From assembly GCA_021648365.1 (NCBI GenBank), contig JAKISY010000022.1, positions 1 to 52,186 on the forward strand: a stretch of 52,186 bases of DNA. The letters are read 5' to 3'. The notes under the pieces were generated by a model. It saw only the letters and a list, made by a program, of their open reading frames with translations. It ran no database searches and was not told the origin of the DNA. The position numbers were made by a program, and so were the translations under genes. This DNA comes from Verrucomicrobiales bacterium (GTDB lineage Bacteria; Verrucomicrobiota; Verrucomicrobiia; Verrucomicrobiales; DEV007). Every line of letters starts with the position of its first letter. Positions within the stretch are counted from its first letter, which is position 1. Shown in pieces: positions 34,244-41,153 of this stretch.

Positions 34244-36157
34244 ATGATGAGCTCCGACTACCGAACCTCCCCCAAAGCCACGACTGGTATGCCCAGCGGC
34301 ATTGCTCATATCATCGCAAATGAGGCGGCTGAACGGTTCAGTTTTTATGGGATGCGTACCATCCTTGCCATTTTTATGGTGAACTACCTCTGGCTGATGG
34401 GAGACACGCCAGACAAACCGATGAGCGATGTGGAGGCAACAGAGAAGTTTCACTACTTCGTTTCTTTGGTATATCTAACACCTCTGCTCGGAGCTTTACT
34501 CGCCGACGTGTTTTTTGGCAAATATCGGGTCATCGTTGTGCTCTCCATCGTTTACTGTTTGGGACATGCTTCGCTCGCACTGATGGGAATGGCGGGCGAA
34601 ACGACGATGTGGCTCGGTCTGGGCTTGTGGTTGATCGCTTTGGGTTCAGGCGGCATCAAGCCCTGTGTGTCTGCTCATGTAGGAGACCAGTTTGGCAGTG
34701 AAAATCGCCATCTTGTGCCACAAATTTTTAATTGGTTTTATTGGTCGATCAACTTAGGCGCATTTCTTTCTACTCTATTAACTCCTTGGTTGCTGGAGTG
34801 GTATGGCCCGCATTGGGCCTTTGGGGTGCCGGGCATACTGATGGCTCTCGCTACGATTTTGTTTTGGGTCGGGCGCTGGAAGTTTGTTCACATTCCTCCA
34901 AAGGGAGTTCTTTTTATTCGAGAACTATTTACTTGGACTAGCCTCAAGGCTATTCTCAAACTTTGTAGTATCTACGCTTTTGTGGCGGTATTTTGGTCTC
35001 TCTTCGATCAAAGCGGATCTTCTTGGGTGCTCCAGGCAGAAAACATGGATCGGCAATTTTTGGGTATCCATTGGCTGCCGAGTCAGATTCAGGCACTCAA
35101 CCCGATCTTGATACTCACTTTCATTCCATTGTTTTCTTATGTTGTTTATCCTTTGATCGATAAAATTTTTCCGCTGACGGCTTTGAGGAAAATAAGTATT
35201 GGTCTTTTTCTGATGGTCATTTCTTTCGCGTTGGTTTCTATAGCTCAGGAAAAAATTGATGCCGGAGGCAGTCCTTCGATTTCTTGGCAATTGGTTGCCT
35301 TCATTGCCCTCACCGCTTCGGAGATCATGGTTTCTATTGTGTGTCTCGAATTCAGCTACACTCAGGCACCTAAATCGATGAAATCACTCATTATGGCACT
35401 TTTCCTGTTTGCTGTTTCACTTGGCAATATTGTGACGGCACAGATCAATCACTTCATTCAAGTGCCAAGTCCGATCACCAGCATTGAGGCGAAAGCCGGA
35501 GAAGTGACGCTTAAGGGATTTGATGATACTCTTGGCAGTTCGGACGATATCCAACTTACCTATGATGATAATGCTAAATTGCTGCGCATCGCATTTGCCG
35601 ACAAGTCTTCTTTGGATGCGCTTCTAGATCAATTTGAGAAAACAGTTAAAGCGCAGGATTTCCAGTTGCTCTCAAAACAAGCTGGCGAGCAATTATGTTC
35701 TACGGTCAAAGACCCGTGGGGCCATGTTTATCAATACCGAATTGTGAATCGAAATGTCGCACGGATTTGGAGCCTGGGTCCAGATGGCAAGGCGAAATCA
35801 ATATGGGATCAAGGCGCCATCCTGACAGTGCAACGACCGGAGAAAACTGCAACATCGGGACTGTCAAAGTTCATGGAAAAATTTCGCCCGCAACGTTCCT
35901 GGTTAGAGGCTCGCAAACAAGAACTTGGCATCATCAATAAAAGTCAGAACTCTTCCGAGTCGCAAATATCCCGCGAGTATTTTGTCGGCGGACAGATCAA
36001 ACTAGAGGGCGCTAGATATTTTTGGTTTTTTACTGGATTGATGTTGGCAGCAGCTATGCTCTTTGTGATCGTCGCGAAACTGTATCAACCTAGGGAATAT
36101 TATGAAGATGATGACTCTCAAATCACTGATGCAGAATCTGTCTCCGAAGGTCATTGA
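34244..36157 (+). CDS. POT-family proton-coupled oligopeptide transporter with a large extra loop
   Basis: 637 residues; the start could be either of two tandem ATG codons (34244, 34247). The POT signature E27-x2-E30-R31-F32-S-F34-Y35-G36 opens TM1, so proton-coupled peptide uptake is the likely role. Other transmembrane helices continue to about residue 405. Bacterial POT proteins are usually about 450-500 residues; here roughly 180 residues (407-585) are inserted before the last helix (about 590-613). Within that insert, DPWGHVYQYR at 490-499 and WSLGPDGK at 509-516 resemble the C-terminal part of GspG-type pseudopilins. The gene is downstream of an orphan terminator, which may attenuate it. 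Confidence 0.88.
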   Translation: MMSSDYRTSPKATTGMPSGIAHIIANEAAERFSFYGMRTILAIFMVNYLWLMGDTPDKPMSDVEATEKFHYFVSLVYLTPLLGALLADVFFGKYRVIVVLSIVYCLGHASLALMGMAGETTMWLGLGLWLIALGSGGIKPCVSAHVGDQFGSENRHLVPQIFNWFYWSINLGAFLSTLLTPWLLEWYGPHWAFGVPGILMALATILFWVGRWKFVHIPPKGVLFIRELFTWTSLKAILKLCSIYAFVAVFWSLFDQSGSSWVLQAENMDRQFLGIHWLPSQIQALNPILILTFIPLFSYVVYPLIDKIFPLTALRKISIGLFLMVISFALVSIAQEKIDAGGSPSISWQLVAFIALTASEIMVSIVCLEFSYTQAPKSMKSLIMALFLFAVSLGNIVTAQINHFIQVPSPITSIEAKAGEVTLKGFDDTLGSSDDIQLTYDDNAKLLRIAFADKSSLDALLDQFEKTVKAQDFQLLSKQAGEQLCSTVKDPWGHVYQYRIVNRNVARIWSLGPDGKAKSIWDQGAILTVQRPEKTATSGLSKFMEKFRPQRSWLEARKQELGIINKSQNSSESQISREYFVGGQIKLEGARYFWFFTGLMLAAAMLFVIVAKLYQPREYYEDDDSQITDAESVSEGH

Positions 36158-36211
36158 CCTGTCACAGGCTACCCATTTATTTTTACTTTTACCATAAGCT
36201 ATAATTTCCTC

Positions 36212-36604
36212 ATGAATGAAGCACCCATCGGAATCGCCCTTATCCTTTGTGATTCGATTATCACTGATGCTAAGACAGGAAAAAACTCGCTGATCGGTTT
36301 GTTCAACAACATCAACTGCAACAGCCTGCCGTCCTTACATGCGAGGTTTTGCATCTTTGCTCAACTGACTAACGGTCGGGGCAAACAGAGCATTGATATT
36401 CGTTGCCAATCTTTGCAGGCTGAAGAAGTAGTTTTTCAAACTGGCGGAGAAATCGAATTTGTGAACCCGAATCAAGTCATCGAGATTCAATTTGAACTAC
36501 TCAACCTCACTTTTCCCCACGCAGGCATGTACACCGTGGAACTAGAGGCTGATGGCATGTTAGTGATCGAATCGCGCTTCAATGTGACCACCCCTCAACT
36601 ATAG
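36212..36604 (+). CDS. Small conserved protein, DUF6941-like
   Basis: 130 residues, cytoplasmic, no signal or membrane segment. It begins IGIALILCDSIITDAKTGK and continues with NSLIGLFNNINCNSLPSLH, then alternating strands to a VELEADGMLVIESRFNV end. I associate this pattern with the DUF6941 family of short all-beta proteins of unknown function. It starts 54 bp after the POT gene on the same strand and converges with the thioredoxin-like gene 13 bp away. A functional link to the transporter is not established. Confidence 0.65.
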   Translation: MNEAPIGIALILCDSIITDAKTGKNSLIGLFNNINCNSLPSLHARFCIFAQLTNGRGKQSIDIRCQSLQAEEVVFQTGGEIEFVNPNQVIEIQFELLNLTFPHAGMYTVELEADGMLVIESRFNVTTPQL

Positions 36605-36617
36605 AAAGGATCAGGGT

Positions 36618-37160
36618 TCATTTCACCGCATCAGCAAGATCACGCATCACTTTACTGGGACCAACGTAATTGGAACCCTCGTAACTGTTTGAGATGATTT
36701 TTCCTTCACGGTCGACCATCACTAAACAGGGAATCCCCGACCCAGCATACTTGTTGATATCTTTGATTTTCTTGGCATAACGATATTTAATGGCAGGCCA
36801 AGGCATTTTGTCTTCCTTGATGTAATCTTCCATTTGATCTTCACTGTTATCACTACTCACAAAAATGATTTCAAACTTTTTCCCTGCAGCATCGTTGTTG
36901 TTGTAGAAATTGACCAGCTTTGGGGTGAAGCTACGACAAGGAGGGCACCAGTGCGCGGAAAAATAAAACACATAAAACTCTGGATCACCGCTGAGTTCCC
37001 GTCGGCTGACGCGTTTGCCGTTGAGACCAACTAACTTGCCTTTTAAGTGTTTTTGAAATTTCGAGGTGGTGCCTGTCGGTGCACCATGACTTGAAGAAAT
37101 GACAATGACAGGTAGTAAAAAGCAGATAAGGAGAAGAGTGGCTGGTAGTAATTTTTTCAT
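36618..37160 (-). CDS. Exported thioredoxin-like (nucleoredoxin/TlpA-type) protein
   Basis: 180 residues. A signal peptide (MKKLLPATLLLICFLLPVIV, cleavage near SHGAP) directs export. A thioredoxin fold of the tryparedoxin/nucleoredoxin type follows, with the redox motif W-C-P-P-C in FSAHWCPPCRSFTPKL near residue 73 and the cis-proline region GSGIPCLVMVD. The protein likely exchanges or reduces disulfides in the periplasm, but its partner is unknown. It is monocistronic on the minus strand, convergent with the DUF6941-like gene and divergent from a small membrane-protein gene. Confidence 0.85.
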   Translation of the reverse strand: MKKLLPATLLLICFLLPVIVISSSHGAPTGTTSKFQKHLKGKLVGLNGKRVSRRELSGDPEFYVFYFSAHWCPPCRSFTPKLVNFYNNNDAAGKKFEIIFVSSDNSEDQMEDYIKEDKMPWPAIKYRYAKKIKDINKYAGSGIPCLVMVDREGKIISNSYEGSNYVGPSKVMRDLADAVK

Positions 37161-37321
37161 TATGAAAAAGAATAATTATAAATCAGATGTTTCTAACATT
37201 AACGACTTCATCAAAATATGGCAATTGATAAATATAAGTTTTATGCTCGCGCTCGCATGCTTATGCAATAGTCTCATTGTAAACTCTTGAAATTAGATCG
37301 AAGTGATTTGCCAATCTCAGC

Positions 37322-37579
37322 ATGGGTGACTTGAAATCAGCTAAATGGATTTACCTCAAAGGCGGACTGTTTTTTGTCATCCTTTTGATCAGTTCTACGC
37401 TGATCCTAGTAGAAACACAAAAATGGTCCACTGCGGTGCTGCTACTCTTGCTGATCTGGTCCTCGGCGCGACTGTATTATTTCATGTTCTACGTGATCGA
37501 AAAATACCTCGATCCTTCTTACAAGTTTTCTGGTATCCTTTCTTTTCTCCGATATATCAGCAAATCACAGGGAAAATGA
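37322..37579 (+). CDS. Small hypothetical membrane protein
   Basis: 85 residues with two hydrophobic helices (YLKGGLFFVILLISSTLILV, about 11-30, and AVLLLLLIWSSARLYYFMFY, about 38-57) and a basic tail. No family recognised. It precedes scpA by 85 bp on the same strand, so it may be the first gene of the scpA-scpB-pheA transcript. A second frame across the same region is also open for 84 codons, but the frame given here has the membrane-protein pattern and the better ATG. Confidence 0.55.
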   Translation: MGDLKSAKWIYLKGGLFFVILLISSTLILVETQKWSTAVLLLLLIWSSARLYYFMFYVIEKYLDPSYKFSGILSFLRYISKSQGK

Positions 37580-37664
37580 TAGAATCTGAACATTCCTGAC
37601 AGGATGACTTGCACCTAACGCCTGCCCGTGGTTAAACTGCGCTTCTCGCTAGGTCTATTCGGAC

Positions 37665-38435
37665 TTGAATAGGCGCGGATCAGATTCAAACACTAAAATT
37701 TTGGAAGAAGACTACAAAGTTCAATTAGAGATGTTCGAGGGGCCTCTCGATTTGTTGCTCTACCTCATCAAAAAAGATGAGGTGGACATTTATGACATTT
37801 CCATCGAGAAGGTCACCAAACAGTATCTGACCTACGTGGATACCTTCAAAGTATTGAACATCACCCTGGCGAGTGAGTTCATCGTGATGGCGGCGAACCT
37901 GATTTACATCAAAAGCCGCAACCTCTTGCCCAAACACCACCAGCCTCCTGAAGAAGAAGGAGATGAAGATGATCCGCGCTGGGATCTCATTCGCCAACTG
38001 ATCGAATACAAAAAGTTCAAAGATGCTGCGGGATTTCTGTCTCATCGTGAGCAAGAAATGCAGGACTTTTTCCCTCATCACCCTGAAGACATCGAAGACG
38101 ACGAGCCTGAAGGCGAGCGTCCGATGGCAGATGTGGGCATTTTTGACCTGATTCGGGCTTTCCAAAATGTGCTGGATCGTTTCCAAGACGAGAGCGACTT
38201 GGGAGAAATCGTCGATGATCGTTTTACAGTCGGGGATAAAATCGATTATTTGCTCAAAACGGTGCCACCTGGTGGCAGTATCCAATTTTCTGCTATGTTC
38301 GAGGATGCTACGACCAAAGCCGAGGTCATTGTCACTTTTTTAGCGATGCTTGAGCTGATGAAACTCAATCACTTCACCGTGCGCCAAGATGGCCGTCTCG
38401 GTGATATCGAGTTGCATCGCAACGAGAATCTGTAA
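37665..38435 (+). CDS. scpA: Segregation and condensation protein A
   Basis: 256-residue kleisin subunit of the SMC-ScpAB condensin-like complex that organises and segregates the chromosome. The N-terminal signature is YKVQLEMFEGPLDLLLYLI followed by KKDEVDIYDISIEKVTKQYL. An acidic middle (EEEGDEDD) and a C-terminal winged-helix (about 190-250) complete it. No ATG fits the family start. The frame opens at TTG 37665; a second TTG at 37701 would give a start two residues before EDYKVQLE and match usual ScpA N-termini better. scpB follows 43 bp downstream. Function is secure; the start is not. Confidence 0.93.
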   Translation: MNRRGSDSNTKILEEDYKVQLEMFEGPLDLLLYLIKKDEVDIYDISIEKVTKQYLTYVDTFKVLNITLASEFIVMAANLIYIKSRNLLPKHHQPPEEEGDEDDPRWDLIRQLIEYKKFKDAAGFLSHREQEMQDFFPHHPEDIEDDEPEGERPMADVGIFDLIRAFQNVLDRFQDESDLGEIVDDRFTVGDKIDYLLKTVPPGGSIQFSAMFEDATTKAEVIVTFLAMLELMKLNHFTVRQDGRLGDIELHRNENL

Positions 38436-38478
38436 CCGTGATGACTCATAGTCTTTCTATCTAACCTGGTTTTTTGAT

Positions 38479-39372
38479 ATGGATTTAGTTCAAATAGTGG
38501 AAGCCATCATTTTTGCCTCACCTGATCCGGTGACGGCTCAGGACGTAGCGCGTGCTTTGCGACGTACGGCGAAAGCGACACTGGCTGCAGAAGAAGAAGC
38601 TGCCGCCCTGATAGCTGAAGCTGGACAGGACACAGAGGCCGAGGAACAGGCCGCCGCTGCCAAAAAGAAAAAGGGACGTAGGAAGAAAGAAAAGGTTAAG
38701 GAGCCTTCGGAAACCGATCCTGAGGTGTTGCAGAAAATCTCAGGCAATGCAGTTTGCGAAATCATTGATGAGATCAATGAGACTTATAACGCGACGGGAC
38801 GTCCGATGCATTTGCAAGAAGGACCCAGTGGGTGGCGATTTTATACCCGCAGCGAGTATGCACATTATATTCGCGGACTGATGCCCGAGGTCAAACCCGA
38901 GCGATTCAGCGGCCCTGCGATGGAGACTTTGGCGATCATAGCCTATCGTCAGCCGATCACTAAGGCGGATATCGAAGCTGTGCGTGGAGTCAGTGTGGAC
39001 GGGGTTTTGAACAAAATCATCGACAAGGGTTTAGTCAAAATAGCCGGACGTGCCGAACTGCCTGGCAAACCCCTGCTTTACGAAACGTCGGAAACTTTCC
39101 TCGAACATTTTGGTATCAAAAATATCGATGACCTGCCCAACTCCAGTGAATTGAAGCGCGTGGAATTACCCACCGCAGAACTGCCGCTAGAAGATGATGG
39201 CAAAGCTGATGAGCAGCTCTCACTTGGCGCGCAACCTGGAAGCCCTCCTAGCGAGGAAGTCGAGGCGGAAGCGGATGATCAAGAAACTGGTGCAGTTGAT
39301 GGCGAGCAAGATTCTTCCAATGAAGAAGGCGCAGAAGAGTCGGATCCCAACGCTGGAAGTGAGGAGGAATGA
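38479..39372 (+). CDS. scpB: Segregation and condensation protein B
   Basis: 297-residue partner of ScpA in the SMC complex. Two winged-helix domains are recognisable: the first begins VQIVEAIIFASPDPVTAQDV and resumes at AVCEIIDEINETY; the second has ETLAIIAYRQPITKADIEAV and RGVSVDGVLNKIIDKGLVK. An Ala/Glu-rich and then Lys/Arg-rich segment of about 60 residues (30-92, with KKKKGRRKKEKVK) splits the first domain, and an acidic low-complexity tail follows residue 235. These extras make it longer than a usual ScpB (about 180-200 residues). pheA overlaps its stop by 4 bp. Confidence 0.93.
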   Translation: MDLVQIVEAIIFASPDPVTAQDVARALRRTAKATLAAEEEAAALIAEAGQDTEAEEQAAAAKKKKGRRKKEKVKEPSETDPEVLQKISGNAVCEIIDEINETYNATGRPMHLQEGPSGWRFYTRSEYAHYIRGLMPEVKPERFSGPAMETLAIIAYRQPITKADIEAVRGVSVDGVLNKIIDKGLVKIAGRAELPGKPLLYETSETFLEHFGIKNIDDLPNSSELKRVELPTAELPLEDDGKADEQLSLGAQPGSPPSEEVEAEADDQETGAVDGEQDSSNEEGAEESDPNAGSEEE

Positions 39373-40223
39373 AAGCAAATGGCACAGACAGAACACTCGA
39401 TGACTTGCGAGTAGAAATCGACGCGGTCGATTCGCGTTTGTTGCAACTGCTCAACGAGCGTGCCGATTTGGTCCATGAAGTCGGTGAGATCAAAAAGCAA
39501 AAGGGCTTGGAAATCTACGCCCCTGAGCGTGAGGAAAAACTGCTGCAATCGTTGGTGAAAAAAAGCCAGGGACGACTACCCGAAAAATCGATCCGCGCGA
39601 TCTATCGCGAGATCATGTCTGCGGCGTTGGCTTTGGAAGAAAATCTCAAAATCGCTTATCTGGGACCAGAAGGTACCTGGACACATCAGGCGGGACGCAA
39701 CAAATTTGGCGCTAGCGTGGAGTATGTCGCCCAGGCAAGCCTGGCAGATGTATTTGAGAAAGTCGCCAGCCGCCAAGCCGATTATGGCGTCGTGCCGATC
39801 GGAAACTCTACCGATGGGGGAGTCAGTCGCACTTTGGATTATTTCAGCGAGTCTGATTTACAGATTTGCGCTCAAGTCAATCTTTTAGGTGACCATGACG
39901 CTTCCTCTTCTGCCGCACGTTTTCTAGTTTTGGCTCATAACTCTTGCCCTCCGACTGGCAAAGACATCACCGCTCTATTGATCCACGGAGATGCCGACGG
40001 GCTGTTATCTGGAGCGATGAAAATTTTAGCTGATCTAGATTTGAAAGTCACCCAGATCGACGGGCGCCAAGAAAGCGATTCTGAAAAACTTTCCTGCGTA
40101 TTTGTCGAAGTGCAAGGCCATCAAACCAGCGCTAATATGGTGAAGGCCATCGACTTGTTGGTAGCAACAGGCAAAAAAGTAAGAGTATTAGGCAGCTACC
40201 CCGCCACGGGTGCTTATTCATAG
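39369..40223 (+). CDS. pheA: Chorismate mutase/prephenate dehydratase-like protein with a truncated dehydratase domain
   Basis: 284 residues. The N-terminal AroQ chorismate mutase domain (about 8-92) looks intact: LRVEID with R14, NERADLV with R31, IKKQKG, and YAPEREEKLL. The prephenate dehydratase domain starts normally (IAYLGPEGTWTH) but VPIENSTEG-type motif reads VPIGNSTDG at 142-150. About 80 residues of its second lobe are missing at about 172-182, compared with P-proteins of about 360 residues. The TRF motif (catalytic Thr) is A183-R-F. The ACT domain lacks the ESRP motif (IDGRQ at 230-234). Chorismate mutase activity is likely; dehydratase activity is doubtful. Its ATG overlaps the scpB stop. 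Confidence 0.85.
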   Translation: MKANGTDRTLDDLRVEIDAVDSRLLQLLNERADLVHEVGEIKKQKGLEIYAPEREEKLLQSLVKKSQGRLPEKSIRAIYREIMSAALALEENLKIAYLGPEGTWTHQAGRNKFGASVEYVAQASLADVFEKVASRQADYGVVPIGNSTDGGVSRTLDYFSESDLQICAQVNLLGDHDASSSAARFLVLAHNSCPPTGKDITALLIHGDADGLLSGAMKILADLDLKVTQIDGRQESDSEKLSCVFVEVQGHQTSANMVKAIDLLVATGKKVRVLGSYPATGAYS

Positions 40224-40301
40224 GTATTCCATCCCCCTATTTTGTTTTTATCCAAGTCCTTAACTTGAGCGAAGAAGCCAGCGCAGTATAGTCACTTCAC
40301 T

Positions 40302-40748
40302 ATGTCAGAACATCGAGCCAATCTTACTTGGAAACGCGGCGAAAAAGGATTCGCCTACAAGGAATATCCACGAGATCACCGTTGGGATTTCCCCTCCAAC
40401 GGACAATTCCTCAATGCCTCCGCCGCGCCTAAATATATGGGCAGCGAAGACTGCGTCGATCCAGAGGAAGCCTACGTCGCCGCGCTCGCCAGTTGCCACA
40501 TGCTGACCTTCCTCGCCGTCTCCTCGATGTCAGGGTACGTGGTCGATTCTTATACAGACGTAGCGGTCGGCAAGCTTGCTCCTAATGAAAATAAAAAAAT
40601 GGTGATCACTCAGATCACCATGAATCCTGTGGTTCAATTCAGCGGAGATAAAATCCCCGATGACGCCCAAATCGAACAACTCCACCAAAAAGCGCACCAA
40701 GAGTGTTTCCTAGCCAACTCGGTGAACACAGAAATCACGTGGCACTGA
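40302..40748 (+). CDS. OsmC-family protein
   Basis: 148-residue OsmC/Ohr-fold protein. The paired cysteines expected of peroxide-reducing members appear in LASCHMLTFLAVSSM (near residue 65) and HQECFLANS (near residue 134), and the E-residue segment DPEEAYVAALA precedes the first. Members reduce organic hydroperoxides through a Cys-Cys dithiol, so peroxide defence is likely but the reductant is unknown. It is preceded by a 78 bp gap after pheA and followed by an overlapping small gene on the same strand. Confidence 0.88.
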   Translation: MSEHRANLTWKRGEKGFAYKEYPRDHRWDFPSNGQFLNASAAPKYMGSEDCVDPEEAYVAALASCHMLTFLAVSSMSGYVVDSYTDVAVGKLAPNENKKMVITQITMNPVVQFSGDKIPDDAQIEQLHQKAHQECFLANSVNTEITWH

Positions 40749-41113
40749 AAATTACTGTGCAACAGCTCACCCTACTACAAAATGCTTGCTCCTGCATCGA
40801 AGACAGGGAGCAGCTGGGGAAACTCATCGGCAGGGCAGATGAACAAGACTTGCCTGAGATCTTTGATCAGCTGTTCAGCCAAGTGGATCAAAGCGATTTT
40901 TCTCTCCACGACTGGCTTACCGCCCTGCTTGGATTTGATACCTGGTTGAGCCAACGCAGCATCTCTTCGCGCCCCCTAGCTAACATGATCAGCTACATCC
41001 ACTGCTGCACCCTCAGCTTGTCAGATAGCTTGCCTCCTCCCGACCTCAGTTTGCTAACCTTGAAGCTACTCGACCAATACGGTTTTGATGCTGTAGGGGG
41101 ATATAAAGAATAG
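40739..41113 (+). CDS. Small hypothetical protein
   Basis: About 124 residues if started at the GTG at 40739, which overlaps the OsmC stop by 10 bp; an ATG at 40703 is in frame but would overlap OsmC by 46 bp, and a GTG at 40757 is another choice. The protein is acidic and helical (QLTLLQNACSCIEDREQLGK, DLPEIFDQLFSQVDQSDFS) with no signal, membrane segment or known motif. Position and codon pattern suggest co-transcription with osmC. Function unknown. Confidence 0.5.
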   Translation: MALKITVQQLTLLQNACSCIEDREQLGKLIGRADEQDLPEIFDQLFSQVDQSDFSLHDWLTALLGFDTWLSQRSISSRPLANMISYIHCCTLSLSDSLPPPDLSLLTLKLLDQYGFDAVGGYKE

Positions 41114-41125
41114 CAATTCATTGTA

Positions 41126-41146
41126 GGGCTGCCGCTACGGCTGCCC
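41126..41146. repeat. GC-rich imperfect inverted repeat between convergent genes
   Basis: GGGCTGCC-GCTAC-GGCTGCCC pairs except for one T-T mismatch. It fills most of the 40 bp gap between a plus-strand gene and the minus-strand pseudokinase gene, so it may act as a transcript-end hairpin for both. No T-tract is present. Confidence 0.35.
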
Positions 41147-41153
41147 CATGACC

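Noticed and set aside
37345..37599. A second 84-codon plus-strand frame overlapping the small membrane protein gene before scpA
   Set aside because: The other frame (37322-37579) shows two clear membrane helices; this one has no coherent pattern.
37725..38285. A 186-codon minus-strand open frame opposite scpA
   Set aside because: Pure antisense shadow of scpA, whose ScpA motifs are unambiguous.
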